Source: Streptococcus sp. HMSC067H01
GTDB taxonomy: Bacteria > Bacillota > Bacilli > Lactobacillales > Streptococcaceae
Reading direction: 5' to 3'
DNA length: 56,931 bases
Assembly: GCF_001814775.1 (NCBI RefSeq)
Contig: NZ_KV817781.1
Span: 373,434 to 430,364 of the forward strand
Under the pieces are notes generated by a model. The model saw nothing but the letters and a program-made list of their open reading frames with translations. It did no database searches and was not told where the DNA came from. Shown one piece after another: positions 17,040 through 25,427 of this stretch. The translations under genes were made by a program, and so were the position numbers. The stretch's first letter is position 1. Each line of letters begins with the position of its first letter.

Positions 17040-17118
17040 GCTGTTTAATATAGTGCCGGAAATAATTCGTAATGACGACACTATCGCGGTTAACCGCCAG
17101 CTACTCCCTTGAGTAGTT
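17004..17118 (-). ncRNA. yybP-ykoY manganese riboswitch
   Basis: The leader of the P-type ATPase carries the class's conserved blocks on the minus strand: AAGGGAGTAGC near the 5' end, a GCGGTTAACCGC hairpin, CGTCATTACG, and a closing CCGGCA segment, followed by an intrinsic terminator. This riboswitch class binds Mn2+. In streptococci binding is reported to activate the downstream Mn/Ca ATPase by preventing termination. Identification is by conserved sequence and context; I have not scored it against a covariance model. Confidence 0.85.
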
Positions 17119-17120
17119 CT

Positions 17121-17148
17121 ATTATATCAGAATTTCAAAAGTTTTCAA
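17121..17148 (-). promoter_or_regulatory. Promoter of the riboswitch-ATPase transcript
   Basis: Minus-strand TTGAAA (17143-17148), 16-base spacer, TATAAT (17121-17126), immediately upstream of the aptamer. Confidence 0.7.
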
Positions 17149-17162
17149 GTTTTGAGGTGAGG

Positions 17163-18131
17163 TTACTCATCACTCTCATCATAGGTGCGGTCACTGATAA
17201 TATATCTTGGACGTTGTTTCGTTTCTAGATAGATTTTTCCGATATATTCCCCAATTACACCAAGACTAATCAGCTGAACTCCGCCAAGTAAACTTACAAT
17301 GGCATATGTACTGGCCCATCCAGCTACTACATTACCAGCAAATTTGCTCCACAAAACCCAGATAATCAACAAAAAACTAAACAGTGAAGTCATAACTCCC
17401 AAGCTAGTAATCAAACGGATTGGTTTAATCGATAAGCTAGTAATTCCATCCATAGCTAGACCAAGCATTTTAGAGAGTGGATAGTGGCTCTCACCAGCAA
17501 TTCGCTCATGCCGTTTATAGGTCACGTAGGAATACTTAAATCCTACAAGAGGCATAATCCCTCGAAGGAACAGATTAACTTCTTTAAACTTGGATAATTC
17601 CTGTAGAAATCGTTTTGAGACTAAACGATAATCAGCATGATTAAAAACGACATCCGCTCCAAATAGTTGCATCACTTTATAAAAACCTTCTGCTGTAATA
17701 CGCTTAAATGCTGAATCCGTATCTCTATTATCACGAACGCCGTAGACTATCTCTGAACCCGTCTTATATTCAGCAATCATCTGATTCATACAATGAATAT
17801 CATCTTGACCGTCTGCATCAATGGTAATCACGATATCCGCAAATTCTGCAGCTTCATACATTCCAGCAAGGACACTACTTTGATGGCCTCGATTTCGGCT
17901 CTGCGAAATACCTACTACATATGGATTTGATGTAGCATATTCTTGGATAAGCTCCCAAGTTTGATCCTTACTGCCATCATTGACATACATGACCTTACTT
18001 AATGGATGGACTTCTTGGTTTTTCACAAGCCCCTCAATTTTTCCAACAAACATTGGGTTAGTATGAGGTAATACTTGCTCTTCGTTATAACATGGAATGA
18101 CGATATATAAAATCGGATTATTTCTACTCAT
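17163..18131 (-). CDS. Membrane-anchored GT2 glycosyltransferase (polyprenyl-phosphate sugar synthase type)
   Basis: A 322-aa family 2 glycosyltransferase. The cytoplasmic GT-A domain shows IVIPCYNEE (10-18), VNDGSKD (50-56) and the metal-binding DAD (105-107) followed by GQDD. Two C-terminal membrane helices (about 231-254 and 264-288) give the architecture of GtrB, CsbB and GacI, which attach a sugar to undecaprenyl phosphate. It is last of a three-gene operon and overlaps the preceding acyltransferase gene by 8 bases. Together the set looks like a cell-envelope decoration system. The sugar and acceptor are unknown. Confidence 0.85.
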   Translation of the reverse strand: MSRNNPILYIVIPCYNEEQVLPHTNPMFVGKIEGLVKNQEVHPLSKVMYVNDGSKDQTWELIQEYATSNPYVVGISQSRNRGHQSSVLAGMYEAAEFADIVITIDADGQDDIHCMNQMIAEYKTGSEIVYGVRDNRDTDSAFKRITAEGFYKVMQLFGADVVFNHADYRLVSKRFLQELSKFKEVNLFLRGIMPLVGFKYSYVTYKRHERIAGESHYPLSKMLGLAMDGITSLSIKPIRLITSLGVMTSLFSFLLIIWVLWSKFAGNVVAGWASTYAIVSLLGGVQLISLGVIGEYIGKIYLETKQRPRYIISDRTYDESDE

Positions 18132-19155
18132 TTTTGACTCCTAACCTTTTAATCCCAAAGGGAAAGTTTGTCCCTCTAAATACCCTTACAATCAATTCAC
18201 ACCCTACTAAAGTCAATATTCCCACAACACTTGTTGTAATATAACCATTCACAAAAATACCGGTGTATCTTGTAGATAATTGTAAAACTAATTTTTCAAC
18301 CAGTACTAAAACAATCGGAGCATGTACACCATAGTATATTAAGGTTCTTTGACCAATTGATTTCAAGAGAGTCAGTTCAGGGATTGATTTAAAAAATATG
18401 AGGGTGGACCATATACCTGAAATTGCAGCAATGTAAAATAAGAGATGGTTCCCTATCTGCTGATAGTAGAGATCAACAATCTGTTTTCCACTCAAATGAT
18501 AGTTCAATCTACCAACAAATATAGTTAGCAATAAGGCAACTGGTAAATAGTATATTGCAAAAAACTTTTCCAGTTGCGCTAAATATTTTCTCACACCGAC
18601 ACCTAAGAGTGTAAAAATAATGGCTACAGGGACTAGGTCAATATTCCAGATAAGATAAAAATTCCAAGTATAGATTTTTTGTCCTAAAACGACTAGAAGC
18701 AAGAGTGATACAATAATCAATAGCCATTGGACAATGGTCCATTTTTTTCTGAGAATAAAGTAACTAAAAACATGTGCTAAGAACATGACATTCAGAAACC
18801 ATAACTGAAAATAAACATGCAACCGATCTGATAATAATAATTGTTTAGCAAAATGAATAAGATTAAAACTAAACACTTGTTCAGGATACATGACAAAAAG
18901 TTGAAAGAGAAAAACAAAAATATTCAGGCAAAAAAAGGGAACAACCAAACTTTTTACCTTGCTAAGAAAATACTCCTTAAATGTTTTGTATTTAGTAACA
19001 TTTAAAGTAAAACCTGACAAGAAGAAAAATAAGGGGATATGAAAAACATAGAGAAGTATTTTGGCACGAAGAGGTACAAAACTACTGTGCCCTATAATAA
19101 CAAGTATGATTGCTAGACCCTTAGCCATATCTAGGTAACCTATTCGCTTTTTCAT
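18124..19155 (-). CDS. Acyltransferase 3 family membrane protein
   Basis: A 343-aa integral membrane protein with about ten hydrophobic helices. The N-terminus (RIGYLDMAKGLAIILVIIGH) has the conserved D-x-K-G-x-A pattern and putative catalytic His of the acyltransferase-3 (OatA/NodX-like) family. Related proteins transfer O-acetyl or succinyl groups to surface sugars. There is no extracellular SGNH domain, so it resembles the membrane half of OatA alone. It is middle gene of the operon: it starts one base after the preceding stop and overlaps the glycosyltransferase gene by 8 bases. It is strongly AT-rich compared with the flanking ATPase and exporter genes. Confidence 0.8.
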   Translation of the reverse strand: MKKRIGYLDMAKGLAIILVIIGHSSFVPLRAKILLYVFHIPLFFFLSGFTLNVTKYKTFKEYFLSKVKSLVVPFFCLNIFVFLFQLFVMYPEQVFSFNLIHFAKQLLLSDRLHVYFQLWFLNVMFLAHVFSYFILRKKWTIVQWLLIIVSLLLLVVLGQKIYTWNFYLIWNIDLVPVAIIFTLLGVGVRKYLAQLEKFFAIYYLPVALLLTIFVGRLNYHLSGKQIVDLYYQQIGNHLLFYIAAISGIWSTLIFFKSIPELTLLKSIGQRTLIYYGVHAPIVLVLVEKLVLQLSTRYTGIFVNGYITTSVVGILTLVGCELIVRVFRGTNFPFGIKRLGVKNE

Positions 19156-19156
19156 C

Positions 19157-20767
19157 CTATCTATCTTCTCCTGTTCTTAGTCGATAAAGATTCATATCAG
19201 AAGTGACTTCCTCAACTTTTTCAAAATAAACATCTTTCTGGTAATGTTCTTTCATAATTTTTTTTACTCTATCCATATTTCCTGAGGAAGGCGACCAAAA
19301 GAATAGGATGTTCTCCTTATCTAAAGCCGATGAAAGAAGATTACTAGGCTCCTCCACATTGTAGTTTTCCATTAATTGATAGTAATGAGGAGAAAAAGTC
19401 TGCCAATTACCTAAGGTCGTAGTGTTTCCTATCAACTGATTAGGCTTCCTTCTAATCGTAGCCAAACTAGGTTGGGAATTGACAAGTGTGCCATAGCCAC
19501 CAAAAACAAGCAATTTATCAGAATGTTTTTCCACTACATCATGGTACTCTGATACCATTGACGATTGGATGATTGGGAACCAATAAAGTTCTTGCCCTAT
19601 ACTATTCACCCAGACCATACTTGCCAGCATTCCTACAAGTTGTAAACTATAAAAAACTCCTCTTTTTTCTAACAGTTTTCTCTTGGTATAAAATAAGGGC
19701 GCATAGTAGATGAAAAAGATTAAAAAGCTAATGATAATTGGGATATAGACACGTTCTACTACTCTCTGCCTAACAAATAGTGCACCGATGAGTGCAAATG
19801 GAACAAGCGGGAGTAACCAGCCATAGACTTTCTTAGGCTTGAAGAACAAAAACCAGCCAACCATAACAAGAAGAAAGGTTGTCAAAATAATGTTTTGGAA
19901 ATAATCTTTCACCATCTGAAATACATTAAAGGAGTACTTCTCAGAGAAAGAACGTACTGATTGAATTTTTGTTAACAGCTCATTGTTCAAAGCATCTTTT
20001 TCTGCAAACAACCAGTAGGTTGAAGCAGATAAGTCGTTTTCACTGACCCCCAATTCCTGAAATTCCTTGGCATGCTTCTCATAATCAATCGCAGGGAAAT
20101 CTCTCAAATTGGTACTTAGAGTATTCCAAGTTAGGTATTCTTGAACATCTGGTCTCATTAAGGTATAAATTTTATTGGAAGCAAAGATAAGTAAAATGAC
20201 AGCAGATAACAAGAATAATTCTTTTTTCTTTTTTCCTTTGATGACTTCAAAAGCTAGGAAGGGGAGTAGAAGCAATAATAAACTGGCAATAATTTGTGGC
20301 CTAATCGATAACCCTATTACAGACAAAAGCATTCCCGTTAGGTATTTTCTATCAAATAATAATAGTATAGCTGCTGTCGATAACAAGTAAGCAATTACTG
20401 AAAACGAGAAATACTTCATTAAAACCATTTGAAGTAACATTACTAAGGGAAGTAAGAAATAATATTTCTTTCTAAAAAAGAACTCCAAATAGATGCTAAA
20501 ACTCAAGCAAAAACTGATAGCTAAAAAAATAAAAAAAATATTCCAGTTTGTAAATAATTGTTGAAGAAATACTAAAGCAGATGATAACAAAATTCCAATA
20601 TAGGGAAGCAACATATTATCACCAGATAATATGGTTTGATTAACCATGATATCATCAACCACTGGATAATCAAACCCCTTAACTACTCTATAGCCATAAA
20701 AAACAAGAAATGGTAGCAACAGCAAACCAATTCGAATCACTCTATCAATGATTTGTTTATGATTCAT
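19157..20767 (-). CDS. Polytopic membrane protein, candidate GT-C glycosyltransferase
   Basis: A 536-aa protein with about 11-12 membrane helices and a hydrophilic C-terminal region (from about residue 430). After the first helix the outward-facing loop carries VVDDIM (Asp38-Asp39); an acidic pair at this place is characteristic of GT-C enzymes that use polyprenyl-phosphate sugars. No family name can be assigned with certainty. As first gene of the operon with a GtrB-like synthase, it is a plausible partner that takes the lipid-linked sugar and adds it to a surface polymer. No strong ribosome site is seen. Confidence 0.6.
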   Translation of the reverse strand: MNHKQIIDRVIRIGLLLLPFLVFYGYRVVKGFDYPVVDDIMVNQTILSGDNMLLPYIGILLSSALVFLQQLFTNWNIFFIFLAISFCLSFSIYLEFFFRKKYYFLLPLVMLLQMVLMKYFSFSVIAYLLSTAAILLLFDRKYLTGMLLSVIGLSIRPQIIASLLLLLLPFLAFEVIKGKKKKELFLLSAVILLIFASNKIYTLMRPDVQEYLTWNTLSTNLRDFPAIDYEKHAKEFQELGVSENDLSASTYWLFAEKDALNNELLTKIQSVRSFSEKYSFNVFQMVKDYFQNIILTTFLLVMVGWFLFFKPKKVYGWLLPLVPFALIGALFVRQRVVERVYIPIIISFLIFFIYYAPLFYTKRKLLEKRGVFYSLQLVGMLASMVWVNSIGQELYWFPIIQSSMVSEYHDVVEKHSDKLLVFGGYGTLVNSQPSLATIRRKPNQLIGNTTTLGNWQTFSPHYYQLMENYNVEEPSNLLSSALDKENILFFWSPSSGNMDRVKKIMKEHYQKDVYFEKVEEVTSDMNLYRLRTGEDR

Positions 20768-20861
20768 TAAAAACTCTTTCTAAAATAAATATTACCTTAT
20801 CATTCTATCATATTTCAAAATAAAAATCTGTTGATTTCTGAATAAATACCCTAATAGCCAT

Positions 20862-20890
20862 TTGAATTTTCCTTGGAAAACCAGTATAAT
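20862..20890 (+). promoter_or_regulatory. Promoter of the MntE-like exporter
   Basis: TTGAAT (20862-20867), 17-base spacer, TATAAT (20885-20890), followed by an AAGGGGAG ribosome site. Confidence 0.75.
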
Positions 20891-20923
20891 GAAAGAATAC
20901 TAAAATGCTAGAAGGGGAGTTAG

Positions 20924-22114
20924 ATGAATCAATCGGTTTCAAACTTAAAATTGGCTGAGCGTGGTGCCATTATCAGCATTTTGACCTATCTATTCTTGTC
21001 TGCAGCTAAGCTAGCAACCGGACACTTGCTCCATTCATCCAGTTTGGTGGCAGATGGTTTTAACAACGTTTCAGATATTGTCGGAAACGTGGCCCTTCTC
21101 ATCGGGATTCGTTTGGCTCGCCAACCGGCAGATAGAGATCATCGCTTCGGCCACTGGAAAATAGAGGACTTGGCAAGTCTCATCACTTCCATCATCATGT
21201 TTTACGTTGGTTTTGATGTTCTACGCGACACCATTCAAAAGATACTCAGCCGAGAGCAAACGGTCATTGATCCACTTGGGGCGACTCTGGGAGTCAGCTC
21301 TGCCATCATCATGTTTGCAGTTTATCTCTACAATACCCATCTGAGTAAGCAATCTAAGTCCAAAGCTCTCAAGGCAGCAGCCAAGGATAATTTGACAGAT
21401 GCCGTAACATCACTTGGAACATCTATTGCTATCCTAGCCAGCAGCTTCAATTATCCAATCGTGGATAAGTTGGTTGCCATTATCATTACCTTCTTTATTC
21501 TGAAGACTGCTTATGATATCTTTATCGAGTCATCCTTCAGCCTTTCGGACGGTTTTGATGAACACTTGCTTGAAGATTACCAAAAGGCTATCATGGAAAT
21601 TCCTAAGATTAGCAAGGTCAAATCTCAACGCGGTCGTACTTACGGAAGCAACATTTATCTGGACATTACTCTGGAAATGAACCCAGATCTCTCTGTTTAT
21701 GAGAGTCATGAAATTGCGGACCAGGTTGAATCAATGTTATCAGATCGATTTGGTGTCTTTGATACAGACATTCATATCGAACCAGCACCAATCCCTGATG
21801 ATGAAATCCTAGATAATGTCTATAAAAAATTGCTCATGAGAGAGCAACTAATCGACCAAGGAAATCAACTGGAAGAGTTACTTGCAGAAGATTTCATTTA
21901 TATCCGCCAGGACGGACAAGAACTGGACAAGGATGCCTATAAGGCTGAAAAAGAACTGACCTCTGCCATTAAAGAGCTTCATTTAACCTCTATCAGCCAG
22001 AAAACAAAACTCATCCGCTACCAAGTCGGTGATACCATTCATACCAGCATCTGGCGCCGTCACGAAACTTGGCAAAATATTTTCCATCAGGAAACGAAAA
22101 AAGAAAAAGACTAA
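20924..22114 (+). CDS. mntE: Cation diffusion facilitator, MntE-type manganese exporter
   Basis: A 396-aa CDF transporter with six membrane helices. The transmembrane metal site has Asn47/Asp51 (NNVSD in helix 2) and Asp155/Asp159 (DNLTD in helix 5), the Asn-Asp-Asp-Asp pattern expected for manganese exporters. The linker HRFGHWKIEDL and a cytoplasmic domain up to about residue 290 follow. Unusual for a CDF is about 100 further residues (about 290-396) that read like an NTF2/SnoaL-like domain (LLAEDFIYIRQDG, then a Trp-containing WQNIFHQE end). Pneumococcal MntE has a similar overall length. The gene has an AGAAGGGGAG ribosome site. Confidence 0.9.
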   Translation: MNQSVSNLKLAERGAIISILTYLFLSAAKLATGHLLHSSSLVADGFNNVSDIVGNVALLIGIRLARQPADRDHRFGHWKIEDLASLITSIIMFYVGFDVLRDTIQKILSREQTVIDPLGATLGVSSAIIMFAVYLYNTHLSKQSKSKALKAAAKDNLTDAVTSLGTSIAILASSFNYPIVDKLVAIIITFFILKTAYDIFIESSFSLSDGFDEHLLEDYQKAIMEIPKISKVKSQRGRTYGSNIYLDITLEMNPDLSVYESHEIADQVESMLSDRFGVFDTDIHIEPAPIPDDEILDNVYKKLLMREQLIDQGNQLEELLAEDFIYIRQDGQELDKDAYKAEKELTSAIKELHLTSISQKTKLIRYQVGDTIHTSIWRRHETWQNIFHQETKKEKD

Positions 22115-22149
22115 AAATGAGGCCGGGATAATTCCCAACCTCATTTTTC
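22114..22149. terminator. Bidirectional terminator between mntE and scrK
   Basis: AAAAATGAGG / CCTCATTTTT with an inner GGGA/TCCC stem and a TAAT loop. A-run and T-run on opposite sides serve both converging genes. Confidence 0.85.
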
Positions 22150-22153
22150 ATGT

Positions 22154-23041
22154 TTATTTTGCAACGCTCTTAGCAAGAACGAAGTTTCCTAGTGTAGCTG
22201 AACCATTGCCAGCAACAGCTGGAGTCACGATATAGTCACGTACATCTGGAACTGGTAGGTAGCCATTGAGTAGGGCTGTAAATTTCTCACGTACACGGTC
22301 AAGCATATGTTGTTGAGCCATAACCCCACCACCAAAGACGATGACATCTGGACGGAAAGTTACAGTCGCATTCACTGCGGCTTGAGCAATGTAGTAGGCT
22401 TGAACATCCCAGACAGAGTTGTTGAGTTCAATGTTTTCCCCACGAACACCTGTACGAGCTTCCAAACTTGGACCAGCTGCATAACCTTCCAAACATCCAT
22501 TATGGAAAGGACAAACACCTTTAAATTCTTTTTCAATATCCATTGGGTGTCTAGCCACATAATAATGACCCATCTCAGGGTGACCAACACCGCCAATAAA
22601 CTCACCACGTTGGATAACACCTGCACCGATACCTGTACCGATTGTGTAGTAAACCAAGTTTTCGATACGGCCACCAGCATTGTTACGGGCAACCACTTCA
22701 CCGTATGCAGAACTATTTACGTCTGTCGTGAAATACATCGGAACGTTTAGAGCTCGACGAAGAGCACCAAGCAAGTCGACATTTGCCCAGTTAGGTTTTG
22801 GAGTTGTTGTGATAAATCCGTAAGTTTTTGAGTTTTTATCGATATCGATTGGACCAAATGAACCAATGGCAAGTCCTGCAAGATTGTCGAACTTTGAGAA
22901 AAACTCGATAGTTTTATCGATTGTCTCGATAGGAGTTGTTGTTGGGAATTGTGTTTTTTCTACAATATTAAAGTTTTCATCTCCGACAGCACAGACAAAT
23001 TTTGTACCGCCTGCTTCCAAACTTCCGTATAGTTTTGTCAT
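22154..23041 (-). CDS. scrK: Fructokinase (ROK family)
   Basis: A 295-aa ROK-family sugar kinase that phosphorylates the fructose released from sucrose-6-phosphate. The N-terminal ATP-binding motif is EAGGTKFVCAVG, and the zinc-binding region has the GHYYVARHP...CPFHNGCLEGYAAGP pattern. The start at MTKLYGSLEAGG has an AAGAGG ribosome site; the open frame extends 31 codons upstream without one. It follows scrA on the same strand but is separated by a terminator and has its own extended -10 promoter. Confidence 0.93.
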   Translation of the reverse strand: MTKLYGSLEAGGTKFVCAVGDENFNIVEKTQFPTTTPIETIDKTIEFFSKFDNLAGLAIGSFGPIDIDKNSKTYGFITTTPKPNWANVDLLGALRRALNVPMYFTTDVNSSAYGEVVARNNAGGRIENLVYYTIGTGIGAGVIQRGEFIGGVGHPEMGHYYVARHPMDIEKEFKGVCPFHNGCLEGYAAGPSLEARTGVRGENIELNNSVWDVQAYYIAQAAVNATVTFRPDVIVFGGGVMAQQHMLDRVREKFTALLNGYLPVPDVRDYIVTPAVAGNGSATLGNFVLAKSVAK

Positions 23042-23068
23042 GATTAACCTCTTGTATTTATTTTCTTT

Positions 23069-23077
23069 ATTATAGCA
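23069..23077 (-). promoter_or_regulatory. Extended -10 promoter of scrK
   Basis: TGCTATAAT on the minus strand (TATAAT at 23069-23074), about 30 bases before the start; no clear -35. Confidence 0.55.
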
Positions 23078-23141
23078 TAATTCCAGAAGGAAAGTTGCTC
23101 TATATTTTAGTTTTTCCTCTGTAAATTTTACCATTCAATCA

Positions 23142-23172
23142 AAAACGAACAAACATGACATTTGTTCGTTTT
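23142..23172 (-). terminator. Terminator of scrA
   Basis: A 12-bp perfect stem (AAAACGAACAAA / TTTGTTCGTTTT) with a 7-nt loop, just after the scrA stop. Confidence 0.85.
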
Positions 23173-23181
23173 ATTGATTTA

Positions 23182-25065
23182 TTAAGCTTTAACTTCAATG
23201 ACTGCATCACCCTTAGCAACTGATCCAGAAGCAACTGGATTTACTGAAGCAAAGTCCGCAGTGTTTGTCACGATAACCATTGTTGTATTATCAAGGCCTG
23301 CAGCAGCAATCTTAGCTGAATCAAATGTTCCAAGAACATCTCCAGCTTTAACCTTGTCACCTTGAGCAACTTTTTGGTCAAATCCTTCACCGTTCATTGA
23401 AACAGTGTCGATACCCACGTGGATCAAGATTTCAGCTCCGTTTGCAGTTTTCAAACCATAAGCATGTCCTGTTGGGAAGACGATTGTCACTTCAGCATCA
23501 GCTGGTGCATAAACAACATCTTGACTAGGTTTTACAGCGATACCTTGTCCCATAGCTCCACTTGAGAAGACTGGGTCGTTCACATCAGCAAGAGCTACAA
23601 CGTCACCAACGATTGGAGTTTGGATGACACCTTCGCTAGGAGCAACAACAGTACCAGTTACCGCTTCGTCAGCCAAACGTTCAGTTGTAGTTTCTGAAGC
23701 TACTTCTGCTTCATCTTCATAACCAAACATGTAAGTAAGAGCGAAACCAAGAGCAAACGATACAGCTACCATAAGAAGGTATTGTGGGAGTTGTCCGTTA
23801 CCAATGTAAAGCATTGTACCTGGGATGATAGTGATACCATTACCTGTACCAGCAAGACCAAGGATTGAAGCAAGTCCACCACCGACTGCACCAGCGATCA
23901 ATGAAAGGAAGAATGGTTTACGGAAACGCAAGTTAACCCCGAAGATAGCAGGCTCAGTAATACCTAGGAAGGCAGAAAGAGCAGCTGGGAAAGCAAGTGT
24001 TTTAAGTTTTGGATTTTTAGTTTTCACACCAACGGCTACAGTAGCAGCACCTTGAGCAGTCATGGCAGCTGTGATAATAGCGTTGAATGGGTTGACATGG
24101 TCAGCAGCAAGCAATTGAACTTCAAGCAAGTTGAAGATGTGGTGAACACCTGATACGACGATAACTTGGTGAACTCCACCAATCAAGAAACCACCAAGAC
24201 CAAATGGCAAGTTAAGGATAGCTTTTGTTCCAAGAAGAATGTAGTTTTCAACAACGTGGAAGACTGGTCCGATGATAAACAAACCAAGAATTGACATTAC
24301 GAGAAGTGTTACGAATGGTGTTACCAAGAGATCAAGTACATCTGGAACCACTTTACGAACAGCTTTTTCAAACTTAGCTCCGACAACCCCGATGATGAAG
24401 GCTGGAAGAACTGAACCTTGCAAACCAACAACTGGGATAAATCCGAAGAAGTTCATAGCAGTTACTTCACCACCAGAAGCAACAGCCCAGGCATTTGGAA
24501 GTGAACCTGAAACGAGCATCATACCAAGAACGATACCAACGGCTGGGTTACCACCGAATACACGGAAGGTTGACCAAACAACCAAACCTGGCAAGATGAT
24601 AAAGGCTGTGTCAGTCAAAATTTGAGTGTAAGTTGTCACATCTTCAGGAAGTGTCATTCCAAGAGCATTCAAGAGCCCACGAACACCCATGAAGAGACCA
24701 GTTGCTACGATAACTGGAATGATTGGAACAAAGACGTCACCAAAAGTACGGATGGCACGTTGGAACCAATTTCCTTGTTTAGCAGCTTCTGCCTTCATCT
24801 CATCCTTAGATGTCGTTGGCAAACCAAGAGCTACGACTTCGTCGTACATCTTGTTTACTGTACCTGTACCAAAAATGATTTGGTATTGACCTGAGTTAAA
24901 GAAAGCACCTTGAACTTTTTCCAAGTTCTCGATAGCATCTTTGTTGATCTTCGCTTCATCTTTCACCATAACACGAAGGCGAGTCGCACAGTGGGCTACA
25001 CTGTTAACGTTCTCACGTCCACCCAAAGCTTCGATGACTTTTTTTGCAATTTCTGTATTGGTCAT
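23182..25065 (-). CDS. scrA: Sucrose-specific PTS transporter EIIBCA
   Basis: A 627-aa PTS permease that imports sucrose as sucrose-6-phosphate. Domains in order: EIIB (phosphocysteine Cys26 in AHCATRLR), membrane EIIC (about 105-450) and EIIA of the glucose type (about 480-627), with phosphohistidine His549 in ILIHVGIDTV. The ATG chosen has AAGGAG ten bases upstream; an in-frame TTG two codons earlier is less likely. It is transcribed divergently from scrB from a promoter whose -35 is covered by a ScrR-type operator, with a cre site in the leader. This is the high-affinity sucrose transporter of oral streptococci. Confidence 0.95.
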   Translation of the reverse strand: MTNTEIAKKVIEALGGRENVNSVAHCATRLRVMVKDEAKINKDAIENLEKVQGAFFNSGQYQIIFGTGTVNKMYDEVVALGLPTTSKDEMKAEAAKQGNWFQRAIRTFGDVFVPIIPVIVATGLFMGVRGLLNALGMTLPEDVTTYTQILTDTAFIILPGLVVWSTFRVFGGNPAVGIVLGMMLVSGSLPNAWAVASGGEVTAMNFFGFIPVVGLQGSVLPAFIIGVVGAKFEKAVRKVVPDVLDLLVTPFVTLLVMSILGLFIIGPVFHVVENYILLGTKAILNLPFGLGGFLIGGVHQVIVVSGVHHIFNLLEVQLLAADHVNPFNAIITAAMTAQGAATVAVGVKTKNPKLKTLAFPAALSAFLGITEPAIFGVNLRFRKPFFLSLIAGAVGGGLASILGLAGTGNGITIIPGTMLYIGNGQLPQYLLMVAVSFALGFALTYMFGYEDEAEVASETTTERLADEAVTGTVVAPSEGVIQTPIVGDVVALADVNDPVFSSGAMGQGIAVKPSQDVVYAPADAEVTIVFPTGHAYGLKTANGAEILIHVGIDTVSMNGEGFDQKVAQGDKVKAGDVLGTFDSAKIAAAGLDNTTMVIVTNTADFASVNPVASGSVAKGDAVIEVKA

Positions 25066-25101
25066 TTGCAAAAATCTCCTTATAAAAAAATTTGTTCTTG
25101 T

Positions 25102-25116
25102 TTGAAAGCGATTTTA
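25102..25116 (-). promoter_or_regulatory. Candidate cre (CcpA) site in the scrA leader
   Basis: TTGAAAGCGATTTTA on the plus strand matches the cre consensus WTGNAARCGNWWNCA at 14 of 15 positions. It lies between the scrA -10 and the start codon, a position that would block transcription when glucose is plentiful. Confidence 0.6.
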
Positions 25117-25133
25117 CTCGCCTCACGAATATT

Positions 25134-25161
25134 ATTCTATCACGTTTAAAAAATATGTCAA
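25134..25161 (-). promoter_or_regulatory. scrA promoter
   Basis: Minus-strand TTGACA (25156-25161), 16-base spacer, TAGAAT (25134-25139). Confidence 0.75.
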
Positions 25162-25171
25162 GCGTTTTGCA
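25156..25171. promoter_or_regulatory. ScrR-type operator over the scrA -35
   Basis: TGTCAAGCGTTTTGCA, a LacI-type imperfect palindrome with a central CG; its left half is the reverse complement of the scrA -35. The nearly identical site at 25324-25339 covers the scrB -35. Binding by ScrR is inferred. Confidence 0.65.
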
Positions 25172-25323
25172 GAAAAAATTTTGCTATTTTTTATTTTTTG
25201 ATTGTTTTTGCTATTTTTTTCATCAACACAGCATAACACCCTCTAAAATCAAGGTCTTTACTTTAAAGTTTTCAAAAACTTCCATGTTTTCATCATTTTT
25301 CATAAAATTACCTTCCTAGATTC
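25172..25323. other. AT-rich spacer of the scrA-scrB divergent promoter region
   Basis: Long T-rich runs without an ORF or clear further operator. The whole 362-base interval between scrA and scrB holds only the promoter, operator and cre sites listed separately. Confidence 0.6.
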
Positions 25324-25339
25324 TGTCAATCGTTTGACA
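25324..25339. promoter_or_regulatory. ScrR-type operator over the scrB -35
   Basis: TGTCAATCGTTTGACA, a near-perfect palindrome whose right half is the scrB -35 (TTGACA, 25334-25339). It pairs with the site over the scrA -35. Confidence 0.7.
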
Positions 25340-25363
25340 TTTTTTTCTTTAATTTAGTGTAAA
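25334..25363 (+). promoter_or_regulatory. scrB-scrR promoter
   Basis: TTGACA (25334-25339), 18-base spacer, TGTAAA (25358-25363). A second cre-like site, AGGAAACGTTTACT (25381-25394, about 13 of 15 matches), lies downstream in the leader. Confidence 0.6.
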
Positions 25364-25427
25364 AGACTTGCTTTTTTATAAGGAAACGTTTACTATTAGG
25401 ATAGTAGAATTTATGGAGGAAATAGAA

